Positions 8,308 through 17,164 of a DNA stretch of 64,000 nt are shown here, piece by piece; positions within the stretch are counted from its first letter, which is position 1; each line of letters starts with the position of its first letter. This stretch comes from WLMZ01 sp963732585 (lineage in GTDB: Bacteria; Actinomycetota; Acidimicrobiia; Acidimicrobiales; Ilumatobacteraceae): contig CAVSZY010000001.1 of assembly GCA_963732585.1 (NCBI GenBank), positions 1 through 64,000 on the forward strand. Reading direction: 5' to 3'. Both the position numbers and the translations under genes were made by a program. The notes under the pieces are model-generated. The model made no database searches, was not told the DNA's origin, and saw only the letters and a program-made list of their open reading frames with translations.

Positions 8308-10076
8308 AGCCGAGCACCACCCGCCGTCAGCGGAAGCTGCACTGTGCGGCCGCCGTCGGTGTCGATGATCGTGCCATCGAGTGCGCCAACACGATCTGTC
8401 ACCAAGTCATCGATCGGCGCTAAGCGACCAGCAAGGTGCAAACTGACCTCGCCCGGCGCCGTCACCACCTTCACGTCGACCGGCCCGACAGCGCCCTCGA
8501 GCGCGAGGGCAACCGACGCGTAGAGCGTAGCCTCGATCGGGCGAGCAAGGCGGCCCGCTGGCACCGACACATCGCCGAGGGCATCGGATCGTCCGGCGAG
8601 GTCCTCGAGCGCGGCGGCCAGGCCGATCTGGTCGAGCGTCGGCGGCGCGAGGCCGTGGGAGAGTTTACGAACTCCGGCCAACGCCTGCAGGATCAAATCG
8701 GCCGCGCGTTCCAGCGCAGCACGACTCGGCGCGCCGACCGATGACAATGCGGATTCTGCGGCTGCCAACAGCGCCGCCGGGCCGACCGTGAGATCGCGTT
8801 CAAGGCTGTGCCGCGCCCGATCCGCCGCCTGCAGCAGTCGCTCACCACTCGCTCGCACCACTTCGGCCTGGGCCAGTGTCAGCGATCGCAGCCGCTGATT
8901 GTCTAGTGCCACTGCCGCGAGTTGCGCGGCGAGTTCGACATCGTCGGGGCGCTCGGCCACCGCCAGGTCGCAGTCGATCAGCGCCATCTCAGCACCATCA
9001 CGGGTGATGATCGTCGTCGACCGATCGTTCGTGGCGTGTGCGTCGAACGGGTTGCCGAAAGTATCGACCCAACCGGCGATATCAGTCGAGGCGGCATCAT
9101 CTATCCGAAAGCCGAGGCGCAGCGTCGGGTCGTCGAGCGTGTGACGCAGCCGCTGCTGCAGATCATCGACCGATTCGTCGAGTGAGTCGTCGCCACCGAT
9201 CTGCAACGCTCCCCCGGCGACCCGCGACAGCTGCGGGCGAAGCACTTCGAGCCAGACGAACACGCCGGCAAGAATCGGCAGCGCGACCACCGAGGTGACA
9301 CGCAGCAACGCCCCGTACCAGTCGTTGAGGTCGAACACTGCGTCGGGTGCGAGCGGATCGCCCGCAGGCCAGCTGGCCAGCATCTGGACCACCACTCCGA
9401 CCACCGCCACCAATCCGGCGAGGGCGATCGGGCTGACCAGCCGCCGATCGGCGGCATCAGCTCGTCGCAACCGGCCGATGAGCATCCACACCGTGACCGC
9501 CAGCGCGGCGACAACCCATCCGGCCCACACGGCGGTGAGGACACGTACGAGCGCCGGTGATTCATGCACGAGCAGTGGGTTGCGCAGCCGCACGAAAGGA
9601 AATCGCCCGACCGACCAGCTCAAGGCGCGAACCGTTGCCCCACCATCAGCTGCAGGCCCCGACACGGCGACGATGGCGCCCGCCAGCACCGATGGTATGA
9701 GCCACAAGGCGACCGCAGCCCGGCGCCGAGCGATCCTGGAAAGCCCATCGGGATAGGACAACAGCAGATCGGCGATCACCAGCGGCCCGGCGAGCCAGAC
9801 GGCCGCACCGACCGCCGAGCACCACGGCGAGGGCAGCGACCGAAACGCCGAGAGCAACACGATCAGGCCGACGATGGCCACCAGCGGTGCCACGCGACGC
9901 CCGGGTCGACGCCGTTCGGCGACCACAGCAGTGACCGCGAAGGCGGCGACGATGCCGGTGAGGATGGCGGTGAATGGGCCCGAGTCGGTGAGATCGTCGA
10001 GGCGCACCGCAAGCACCCAACCGACCGGCAACATCACTGCCGTCAGGGCCACCGGCACGACAACACGCGCTCTCAC
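8304..10076 (-). CDS. Membrane histidine-kinase homologue with degenerate catalytic sites
   Basis: This 590-aa product would start at GTG 10076, overlapping the stop of kinase 1 (GTGA). The N-terminal ~250 residues are highly hydrophobic with several membrane segments. The dimerisation region aligns with HisKA_3, but the canonical ERDLHDGAQQ is here ERDLTVGPAA, so the phospho-accepting His is Thr. The N-box, normally EA.TN..KHA, reads LALEGAVGPVDVKVV and lacks the Asn. It therefore should neither autophosphorylate nor bind ATP normally. It probably works as a non-catalytic partner or sensor for kinase 1. Its stop overlaps the next regulator start. Confidence 0.7.
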   Translation of the reverse strand: MRARVVVPVALTAVMLPVGWVLAVRLDDLTDSGPFTAILTGIVAAFAVTAVVAERRRPGRRVAPLVAIVGLIVLLSAFRSLPSPWCSAVGAAVWLAGPLVIADLLLSYPDGLSRIARRRAAVALWLIPSVLAGAIVAVSGPAADGGATVRALSWSVGRFPFVRLRNPLLVHESPALVRVLTAVWAGWVVAALAVTVWMLIGRLRRADAADRRLVSPIALAGLVAVVGVVVQMLASWPAGDPLAPDAVFDLNDWYGALLRVTSVVALPILAGVFVWLEVLRPQLSRVAGGALQIGGDDSLDESVDDLQQRLRHTLDDPTLRLGFRIDDAASTDIAGWVDTFGNPFDAHATNDRSTTIITRDGAEMALIDCDLAVAERPDDVELAAQLAAVALDNQRLRSLTLAQAEVVRASGERLLQAADRARHSLERDLTVGPAALLAAAESALSSVGAPSRAALERAADLILQALAGVRKLSHGLAPPTLDQIGLAAALEDLAGRSDALGDVSVPAGRLARPIEATLYASVALALEGAVGPVDVKVVTAPGEVSLHLAGRLAPIDDLVTDRVGALDGTIIDTDGGRTVQLPLTAGGARL

Positions 10077-11873
10077 GATGTCGCCTCCGAACCGATTCCG
10101 ACGCTGGCGCGTAACGCCGGACTGAGCTGCAGCGGCATGGTGACATCGATCCGCGTGCCGCGCTGCTCGCGGCGATATCACCGACAACGTCCCGGCCAGT
10201 CCTTCGACCCTCTGGCGCAGGCCAGCGAGACCGGAACCGAGTTCGGCGTCGGCGCCACCGACACCGTCATCGACGATGGCGATCACGATCTGATCTGCGC
10301 TGGCGCTGGCGCTGATGGCCCGGCTGCGCGCCTGGGCGTGTTTGACCGAGTTGGTGACCGCCTCGGTGATGACGAACCAGATCGCGCTGGCCAGTTCGGG
10401 TCGGAGATCGTCGGGGAGGTCGACCTCGACGCTGACCCCGATCGGCGTGGTCGCGGCCAGCGTGCGTAGGGCGTGGACGAGCCCATGTTCGGCGAGCACC
10501 ACCGGCATGATGCCGTGGGCGATGGCTTCGATGTCACGGCGTGCCGCGGCCAGACCTGAGGCGATCGCGGCGACCTCGTCGGGGTCGGGCGTGCCCAGCT
10601 GGGCGGCCAGCCTGGCCTTCAACGCCAGTCCGAGCAGTTGCTGTTGGGCGCCGTCGTGAAGGTCGCGTTCGAGGCGGCGCCGGGTCACGTCCTCGGCGTC
10701 GAGCACCGATGTGCGCGCCCAGCGGACCTCGTCGAGTCGGGCCAAGGCCAGCGCCTGCAAGCGCTCGTGTTCGACGCACGATCCTGCCGCTGCGGCCGCC
10801 GCTTCGATCACCGACGGACGATCGTCGAAGGCGCCATCGAGGTCGATGGCGGCGACGGGCCGGCCGAGACGCTCGACCACGCTGACCGTGCGTCCCGACC
10901 CGGGGGTGAGAATCGCCTGGTGGCCGTCTGCATCTATCCAGCCCTCGCTCGATGGGTAGATGACGCGGGCCGCCGGGTCACCGGTGCGGGCAGCCAGCAG
11001 CGCCGACATCGCGGGAACGCGTTTGGCACGGCCGACCTCGATGCGCTGCCACCCCGAGAGCGGGGTTGTCAGGCGCCAGCGGATGGCCCAGGAGAGCACG
11101 ATGCCGGTGAGTAGGAAGCGGCCGAAGGCAAATAACGACACGGCGAAGCCGAGCACGGTGAGGCCCGCGTCGTTGGACATCGCGAGGTCGGTGAGGGGGA
11201 TCACGCCGTTGGCGACGACGTCGGCAATCACGGCGATTGCGGCGGCGATCACCGCCGCGTTGGCTGAGCCGCGTGCAGCCGCGGGCATGGCTCGCCGTCG
11301 GCGAATGAGGGTGGCGAACAGCAGCACCGAGCCCACCGGGTAGACGACGAAGTTCGTCACGTGGCTCATCGCGCTGGCGAAGGCCGGTAGCGGCACGATG
11401 ACCAACGGTGCACTCGTCCCACGTTCCTGCAGCAGAAATCCTGGTGCTTGGCAGACGGCGGCAATGGCGGCAAAGACCAGCAGTGCGCGCCGGTCGCCCG
11501 GGCGCAGCCGACCGGATGGCCAGGCCAGCAGCAACCAGCCGGTGAGGGGTCGGTAGACCATGATCGCGATCATCAGACCGATACCGGGGACCAGATCGGG
11601 CCCGACCCAGTAGCTGGCCTGCAACAGTGCTGGGGCGACGCCGAAGGCGACCAGCAGTGGCCCGCAACGGTTGCGTGGTCGGCGCTGCCACAGCCAGCCG
11701 CCGGCCACTACGCAGACCATCGCGCCGAGGAAGATGACGAACTCGATGATCTCGACCGTCCACGGCCGGTAGGCGTAGAAACCAGCGACGTCGTTGACGG
11801 AGAAGGTGATTCCGGCGAGCGCCAGAGCACACGCCACAGTGAGAACGGTCCATCGACGCAGTGTTGATCGCAT
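10073..11873 (-). CDS. NarL-type sensor histidine kinase with one probable frameshift
   Basis: The start is placed at ATG 11873 (MRSTLRRW), just before the membrane region; the longer upstream extension looks non-coding. Seven or eight membrane segments are followed by a cytoplasmic linker, HisKA_3 (RRRLERDLHDGAQQQLLG), the N-box (ITEAVTNSVKHAQA) and G-box (DDGVGGADAELGSGLAGL). The final ~30 residues (GTRIDVTMPLQLSP then a TGA at 10073) are in another frame because of one apparent extra base near 10170. Without it the gene ends properly, overlapping the next start. Read uncorrected, this and the next gene form one artificial 1264-residue fusion. Confidence 0.75.
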
Positions 11874-12219
11874 CAGCACATCCTGAGCGCGGCCACAGCG
11901 CTCGCCCTCAGGGCTATCCCCGTTCTTAACACCGTTGACACTGCTGACACCGTCGACATCGGAGCTGAGCCTATGTCTTGCGCTCCTCTCGATCCGGCTG
12001 GAACACTGCGTCGGGTCGTGCGCGCTGCATGTCTCGTGGCGACACGTAGCGCACACTACGTCGACGGGTGAGGTCGTCGTGTCGGTTTCTATGGCCATGT
12101 TTCATGCTGCAACCATCGCGCCAACCAAGACCGAAGTCATCGCCGCCTGGGCGCACAGATCAGCCGCCTCGACCGTCGTTAGCGAAAGCACTACTCGCAC
12201 CGTGCCAGGCCCGTCGCCG

Positions 12220-12372
12220 TTACGGCCGCTGGCGCTGCCCGACGCGGCGAGCGAAGTCGTCAAGGGCGGCGGTGATCTCCAACGCGACCCAGACTCAGTT
12301 TCGTCGTCCCTCCGTCATCTCGGTGAGAATCCCAGCCTCGACCAGCGCTGCGATGGCTCGGTAGACGGCTTA
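12220..12372 (-). pseudogene. Fic-family protein C-terminal remnant
   Basis: The minus strand reads AVYRAIAALVEAGILTEMTE then GRRN, a TGA, and VWVALEITAALDDFARRVG. This is the winged-helix tail typical of actinobacterial Fic proteins. The stop replaces an Arg expected in R-N-R-V-W, fitting CGA to TGA. The Fic catalytic domain is absent. No other gene was seen between 11874 and 12391. Confidence 0.5.
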
Positions 12373-12391
12373 TTGGCGGATTGGGACGAGT

Positions 12392-13612
12392 CTAGCTCCA
12401 GTACGAGTAGTGGAATTCGGGGTCGCCGTTGGCGGCCCGTGCGTCGGGACCAACCGAGTAGATGTCGGAGACGCGTGGCAACCCCTCGGCGTTTGTCTCC
12501 CACTTACGCATCGGGCGCCGCTGGCGATACACGTGATGGCAGTGACCGAGCACGCCGAGCTCGTCGACGAGCTGCTCCAGGCGAGCCGGGGCAATGGCCT
12601 CGGCAAGCACATGCAACGTGAACAGTTGGTTGGTGTGCTGGTCGATTCGGCCAGCGGAATCCTCATAGAGGAAGTAGAGATCAGCCACGGATTCCGGGCT
12701 TCGCCGACTGGTTCGCGACGCCCGAAGCCAGAAGAACTGCAGGCTGGGCAGCGTGCCGCGGTCCAGCGGAAACAGCGCGTCGGCTTCGGCGTCGCGGTTC
12801 TCGAAACGCAGTTGTAGGTGCCGGTTATCGGTCAGGAATTTGGTCGCCACTTTGTGGCAGTTGGCGCGGTTGAAGGCCTGCCACCCGCCGACGGGCGCAT
12901 TCGTGCCGGTCCGGCGGAGCATCTCGCCGCCCGGCCGCTTGCGCACAGCCCGCCACAATGCCTGCGCCGACAACATGCGGATGTAGGCGAAGTCGTCGAG
13001 AGCGCCGGACATCGCCTGGTGAAATCGCTCGAACTGCGGCCGGTAAAACAACTTGTCGTCCTCGTGTTCGACGTGGCCGGCGAACACGAACTTGACCCAC
13101 TCCGGGTTGTCGACGTTGGGCGACGTAAACCAAGGAGATGGTCGATAGGTGGCGGCCAGCACCTGCGGGTCGAGACCAAGCCGGGCGGCGGCCACGGTCG
13201 GCGAGATCACCTTGTCGGCAAACAGCACCTGTAGGTCGCGCTCGATGCCGTGATCGACGCCGAGCAGCGCGATCCCCGTCCGCTCATCGATAGCCATCGC
13301 CCACTGATCGGTTTCGCCGTGCCAGCGCATGGGGGCCTGCAACGAGGCGTTACGGCGGCGAATCTCATGCAGCCATCGCTGGCAAACGTCGAACGTGCGG
13401 CCCGCCGGACAGGAGATGGTCGACCCGTCGACGAGGCGGCAGCTGAGACTCTGCGGCGGGTACACATTTGGCCAGCTTGTCAGGTGAGTGATCTGCCAGT
13501 CGTCGTCGTACCACGGCGCGCCATCGAGAAAGAAGTAGGCGTCAAATGTTCGCTCGAACGGCGACACCGACCACGGCTGCGACGGCGACGACGGCTGCGA
13601 TGGCTTAGGCAT
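12392..13612 (-). CDS. Hypothetical protein coupled to a vapC gene
   Basis: I do not recognise this ~406-aa protein. The start is placed at ATG 13612 (a second ATG at 13615), overlapping the 3' end of the vapC gene by a few bases; the longer upstream frame is a shadow of vapC. It is soluble, rich in aromatic and charged residues (FERTFDAYFFLDGAPWYDDD near the start), has no membrane segment, and has a Cys/His pair in LGHCHHVYRQRR near the C-terminus. Translational coupling to a toxin-antitoxin pair suggests co-expression, perhaps as cargo of the same accessory segment. Function is unknown. Confidence 0.65.
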   Translation of the reverse strand: MPKPSQPSSPSQPWSVSPFERTFDAYFFLDGAPWYDDDWQITHLTSWPNVYPPQSLSCRLVDGSTISCPAGRTFDVCQRWLHEIRRRNASLQAPMRWHGETDQWAMAIDERTGIALLGVDHGIERDLQVLFADKVISPTVAAARLGLDPQVLAATYRPSPWFTSPNVDNPEWVKFVFAGHVEHEDDKLFYRPQFERFHQAMSGALDDFAYIRMLSAQALWRAVRKRPGGEMLRRTGTNAPVGGWQAFNRANCHKVATKFLTDNRHLQLRFENRDAEADALFPLDRGTLPSLQFFWLRASRTSRRSPESVADLYFLYEDSAGRIDQHTNQLFTLHVLAEAIAPARLEQLVDELGVLGHCHHVYRQRRPMRKWETNAEGLPRVSDIYSVGPDARAANGDPEFHYSYWS

Positions 13613-14042
13613 CATCGCCAACGTGGAGCGGGTTGGAGACGCTAAATCGTCGTCGCTGCGCGGCTTCGAGGAGGCTGCGATCGGCGGTGGCGAACACCGT
13701 GGCCTGCGCGGCGATCGCCGCGGCAAGATGCACGGCGTCATAGCCACGAAGGCCCTCGCTCTCGGCGAGATCGCCGGCAGCGAACACGACCTGTGTCGTC
13801 ACGGGCATCACGCTGACCTGCTGCCATACGGTTGCTAGCTGTCGTTTTGCGGTACGGGCGGATTGCATGTCGAGCCGGCCAGTTCGATGCGCTGCAGCGA
13901 GAGCGGCCCGCGCCTCGGCATAGCCGATTTCAGCGCAGACCAGATAATCGGATTCGAGCCACAGGCGTTCGACGGCGTCACCGCCGACCTCGCCGTCGAT
14001 GAGAAGTTTCAGCAGCACCGAGGCGTCGAAATAGGTAATCAC
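13605..14042 (-). CDS. vapC: VapC-type PIN RNase toxin
   Basis: This 145-aa PIN protein has MITYFDASVLLKLLI (first Asp), EIGYAEARAAL (Glu), LRGYDAVHLAAAI (Asp) and FATADRSLLEAA (last Asp), which is the complete acidic set of the family. Its ATG overlaps the antitoxin stop (ATGA). It is full length and likely active. Confidence 0.9.
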   Translation of the reverse strand: MITYFDASVLLKLLIDGEVGGDAVERLWLESDYLVCAEIGYAEARAALAAAHRTGRLDMQSARTAKRQLATVWQQVSVMPVTTQVVFAAGDLAESEGLRGYDAVHLAAAIAAQATVFATADRSLLEAAQRRRFSVSNPLHVGDDA

Positions 14043-14320
14043 CGCCGTTGCTCGGCGACGATGTCGCTCAGCTGGCCGCCGGGCGCAAGCTTGACACGCT
14101 TCGTCGGGAGCCGGCGCTGACTGCTGACGGCAGGGGTCACGATCCCGGCTTCGACAAGTGCCGCCATCCTGTCGATGTCTGGGCTGACCGAGCTGAGCCG
14201 GGCGATCGGGCGCCCATGTTCGGTGACGGTGATCTCTTCACCAGCCTTGACACGATCAAGGAAACCGCTCAGGTGGTTCTTCAGTTCACGGACGCCGACG
14301 GTGACGGTAGTGGTGGCCAT
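14039..14320 (-). CDS. Phd-family antitoxin
   Basis: The fold signature is GVRELKNHLSGFLDRVKAGE then EITVTEHGRPIARL, followed by a C-terminal toxin-binding tail. The start is chosen at ATG 14320 (MATTTVTVGV) instead of 14350. This start leaves the duplicated 12-bp sequence at 14336-14370 outside the gene, where an operator should be. It overlaps vapC by 4 bases. Confidence 0.87.
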   Translation of the reverse strand: MATTTVTVGVRELKNHLSGFLDRVKAGEEITVTEHGRPIARLSSVSPDIDRMAALVEAGIVTPAVSSQRRLPTKRVKLAPGGQLSDIVAEQRR

Positions 14321-14335
14321 GACTGGACCCGACGA

Positions 14336-14370
14336 TGTAGCTGCATTCATGTCGGTATTGTAGCTGCATT
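14336..14370. promoter_or_regulatory. Tandem operator of the VapC/Phd pair (two TGTAGCTGCATT repeats)
   Basis: The 12-bp sequence TGTAGCTGCATT occurs at 14336-14347 and again at 14359-14370, 23 bp apart, about two helical turns. Each contains the near-palindrome TGTAGCTGCA. It lies upstream of the antitoxin and also upstream of the divergent gene at 14434, so it may control both. Confidence 0.5.
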
Positions 14371-14433
14371 AGTAAAGTGTACGCTGGCGGCCTCGATGAG
14401 GAGCGGGCACCACACAACGAAACGAGGATCAGC

Positions 14434-14862
14434 ATGACTGCCGAGATGACCGGCGAGGGAACGAGCGAAAACCCGTGGGCGCTGAAGACGCCGCCGCTGA
14501 CCTCGGACTACACCATGCATCGCGGCACCAAAGACGGTGCCGATGTGCTGGTGTGCACCGTCGGCAAGACGGTGCTGCTCTATCAGGCGCGCTGCCTCGA
14601 CGACTTGCACGACATGCTCCTCGCCCACGGCGACTGGATGGAACTGGGCTCGGCCGACGAGCAGAAGCCAGCCAAGGACGGAACCGTTGAGGCTTGGGGG
14701 CGCTCGGAGGCGAACCCCGTCGGCGGGTGGTATGGAATGAAGAAGGGGCTGCGCGGCCGCTTCGGCATGTACGTGCCGCCGCTGATGGAACGCCTCGGGC
14801 TAGCCGAGGTCGAACACAATCCCAAAGGCAACCGCATGCGGGCGCTGCCCAAGGGCTCCTAA
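14434..14862 (+). CDS. Conserved hypothetical protein (possibly DUF6855)
   Basis: This 142-aa soluble protein starts at ATG 14434, which has a GAGG ribosome-binding site. Its features are GTSENPWALKTPP, the conserved block HGDWMELGSADEQKPAKDGT and GGWYGMKKGLRGRFGMYVPP. I recall this pattern as DUF6855, a family of unknown function in actinobacteria; the name is from memory. It is divergent from the adjacent antitoxin and could be read from the same control region. Confidence 0.7.
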   Translation: MTAEMTGEGTSENPWALKTPPLTSDYTMHRGTKDGADVLVCTVGKTVLLYQARCLDDLHDMLLAHGDWMELGSADEQKPAKDGTVEAWGRSEANPVGGWYGMKKGLRGRFGMYVPPLMERLGLAEVEHNPKGNRMRALPKGS

Positions 14863-14977
14863 CGAAAAGGCCGTCTACCCGCCACCGATCCGAGAATCTG
14901 CTGTGGTCACCGATTGCCGCGCGGCAGGAACACCGCGGGCCTCAGCCACTCCGACGAAGCGCTTGAAGAGTCTGGCG

Positions 14978-16189
14978 TTAGGCGGCGAGACCGGAACGCT
15001 CGAGGATGTGGATGCCACACGCCGAGCCGAGGCCGATGACATGGGCGAGGCCAACCTTGGCGCCCTCGATCTGGCGGGGGCCACCCTCGTCGCGCAGGTG
15101 CTGGCAGATTTCCCAGACGTTGGCGATGCCGGTGGCGGCGATCGGATGACCCTTCGATTGCAGGCCACCGGAGACATTGACCGGGGTCTTGCCGGTGCGC
15201 CAGGTTGCGCCGGAACGGAAGAAATCGCCGGCGCCACCTTCCTCGCAGAGCATCAAGTTGTCGTAGTGCACCAGCTCAGCGGTAGCGAAGCAGTCGTGCA
15301 GTTCGACCAGGTTGAGGTCCTGGGGTCCAACGCCAGCCTTCTCGTAGGCCTGCTTGGCCGCGTTGCGGGTCAGCGTGTTGACGTTCGGGAACACCTGGCA
15401 GGCCTCTTCATACGGGTCAGAGGTGAGGATCGACGCCGTCACCTTGACGGCACGACGCTGCTGCTCGAGCGACATCGTGCGCAGCTTGGCACCGCTGACG
15501 ATCACCGCTGCCGCAGCACCATCACAGTTCGCCGAGCACATCGGGCGGGTGTTCGGATAGGCGATCATCACGTCGTTCATGATGTGCTCAAGCGACATCG
15601 CCTTGCTGTAGGCGGCGAGCGGGTTCAGTGTCGAGTGGCTGTGGTTCTTCTCGCTGATCTGGGCGAACAGTTCGAAATCGACGCCGCCGTACTTGTGCTC
15701 GTATTCCTGGCCGATCTGGGCGAACAAACCGGGCATCGTCTCCGTGCCGATGCGGCCGTCGACGGCAGCAACGGCACCGAAGCGGCCGCTGCGCGTCCAC
15801 TCGGAACCGGCATCGCTGCGGCTGCCACCAGCGAGCAGACCGAAACCGGCCAACTTCTCGACCCCGACGGCGAGACCCATGTCGACTTCACCGGCCTTGA
15901 CCGCCATGATCACCGTGCGCAACGCGGTCGCACCGGTAGCGCAGGCGTTGCTGACGTTGTAGGCCGGGATACCCGTTTGACCCACGGACTTCTGCAACAT
16001 CTGAGCGATTCCACCACCGCCCATCAGGCAACCAGCGGCCATCACCCCCATGTCCTTCATCGTCACCCCGCCGTCGGCCAGCGCGGCGAGAATCGCCTCG
16101 GTGCCGAGATCGACCGTGTCACGGTCGGGGTGCTTACCGAACTTTGTCATGTTGATCCCAAGGATCCAGACGTCGTCACTGCTGCTCAT
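14978..16189 (-). CDS. Thiolase-family lipid-transfer/acetyl-CoA acetyltransferase-like protein
   Basis: This 403-aa thiolase-fold protein is of the SCP-x/lipid-transfer type. The nucleophilic Cys is in NVSNACATGATAL, with VELHDCFATAEL and SKGHPIAATGIA (catalytic His) further on, all in the right order. It acts on beta-ketoacyl-CoA or, in steroid pathways, in aldol or thiolytic cleavage of side chains. The DUF35 partner gene is immediately upstream (15-nt gap), and such thiolase-DUF35 pairs form complexes in steroid degraders. The substrate is inferred from context only. Confidence 0.88.
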   Translation of the reverse strand: MSSSDDVWILGINMTKFGKHPDRDTVDLGTEAILAALADGGVTMKDMGVMAAGCLMGGGGIAQMLQKSVGQTGIPAYNVSNACATGATALRTVIMAVKAGEVDMGLAVGVEKLAGFGLLAGGSRSDAGSEWTRSGRFGAVAAVDGRIGTETMPGLFAQIGQEYEHKYGGVDFELFAQISEKNHSHSTLNPLAAYSKAMSLEHIMNDVMIAYPNTRPMCSANCDGAAAAVIVSGAKLRTMSLEQQRRAVKVTASILTSDPYEEACQVFPNVNTLTRNAAKQAYEKAGVGPQDLNLVELHDCFATAELVHYDNLMLCEEGGAGDFFRSGATWRTGKTPVNVSGGLQSKGHPIAATGIANVWEICQHLRDEGGPRQIEGAKVGLAHVIGLGSACGIHILERSGLAA

Positions 16190-16204
16190 CGTTGTGCTCC
16201 TTGC

Positions 16205-16606
16205 TCAGATCGGTTCGAACGCGTAGTTGATCGCTTCGGTGCCAGCCGAATCGATACCCATGGATGTGGTGGTCAAGCGCACCGGCATGCCGAGCTTGAC
16301 ATGTTCCGGGTCGGCCGGGCAGTTGACCAGCAGGCCGCGCACCGTGGTTCCGCCGCAGTCGACGATCGCCGCGGTGAACGGCACTTCCACGCCGGGGGCG
16401 GCAAAGGCGACGATCGTGAAGGTCTTGAGTACCCCGGTGGTGTCGATGTGCACTGGGGAGAACTCGGTTGCCGAACATGCACCGCAGGCGCTGCGATGAT
16501 CGAAGAATCGAGCGCCACAATTGGTGCACTCATTGGCCACCAGGTAGGGGGCACCGTCGTTGAGCTGCAGGTACTCAACAAATGGGATCTGCGTCGCAGT
16601 CGACAT
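16205..16606 (-). CDS. DUF35 OB-fold acyl-CoA-associated protein
   Basis: This 133-aa protein has a zinc-ribbon with paired cysteines (ECTNCGARFFDHRSACGAC) followed by an OB-fold domain (LKTFTIVAFAAPGVEVPFTA). DUF35 proteins partner thiolase-like enzymes, here the downstream thiolase 15 nt away. It probably shapes the acyl-CoA/ACP binding surface of the complex. Confidence 0.88.
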   Translation of the reverse strand: MSTATQIPFVEYLQLNDGAPYLVANECTNCGARFFDHRSACGACSATEFSPVHIDTTGVLKTFTIVAFAAPGVEVPFTAAIVDCGGTTVRGLLVNCPADPEHVKLGMPVRLTTTSMGIDSAGTEAINYAFEPI

Positions 16607-16705
16607 TCACTCTCCTCGGATTTCGCCGCCACGTGGGCGGACGAACGAACCAACAAAAGTTAGAGCTGTCGGCCGATCAACGACGAGTCGGAGCCGCCGA
16701 GCGCC

Positions 16706-17020
16706 TCAGTCGCTGGCCGGCAGCGCCTTGGCTTCCTTGAGCTGCAACAACACGCCGTTGAGCGCGGCGACCCCGAGCCCTGGTTTGGTGCACAGCAATT
16801 CGATCGTCTCTGCCTCGTCCACATAACGCTTGCCCATCTGCGCACCACTGTCGTGGCCCTCGACGGCGACGGCGGAACCATCACGCTCCGCCGCACTGGC
16901 CAGCGGTGCAACGCCACCGATCGTGATCTCGATCGCATCCGCCGGGGCGCGCACGGCGATCATCTCCGTCGCGCAGACGGCACTGAACAGTCGGGTTCCG
17001 GGCTTGAGGGTAAACGACAT
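16706..17020 (-). CDS. Conserved hypothetical protein, thiolase operon
   Basis: This 104-aa protein starts at ATG 17020, which has a clear AAGGAG site 7 nt upstream; longer frames lack one. It begins MSFTLKPGTRLFSAVCATEM and contains IAVRAPADAIEITIGGVAPL and ETIELLCTKPGLG. It has no membrane segment or known motif. It is the first gene before DUF35 and thiolase on the same strand, so it is likely co-transcribed with them. Confidence 0.65.
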   Translation of the reverse strand: MSFTLKPGTRLFSAVCATEMIAVRAPADAIEITIGGVAPLASAAERDGSAVAVEGHDSGAQMGKRYVDEAETIELLCTKPGLGVAALNGVLLQLKEAKALPASD

Positions 17021-17164
17021 CGAGGCTCCTTGAAAGGCTTGAGCTAACACTGGCAATGCTAACGATCTGGACGCCAAGTCGCTGTGTCGGGCTGCCCGCC
17101 CCGGTGGTCAAGACCGGCGATTCGGGTCGAGCCCCGCATCTGGGAGCCTGAGCGCACCGTCGTG

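Noticed and set aside
8304..12098. A single 1264-residue protein carrying two histidine kinases
   Set aside because: One extra base near 10170 fuses the frames. Removing it restores a normal kinase C-terminus and a GTGA overlap with the second gene.
12290..12372. TGA in the Fic remnant as selenocysteine
   Set aside because: It replaces the Arg of an R-N-R-V-W motif and the catalytic domain is missing, so it is ordinary decay.
14903..16663. A 586-aa plus-strand frame
   Set aside because: It is antisense to the thiolase and DUF35 genes, is low-complexity in character, and has no motif. It is a high-GC shadow, as are the long antisense frames at 2428-3663, 19064-20581, 22022-23263 and 47319-48605.
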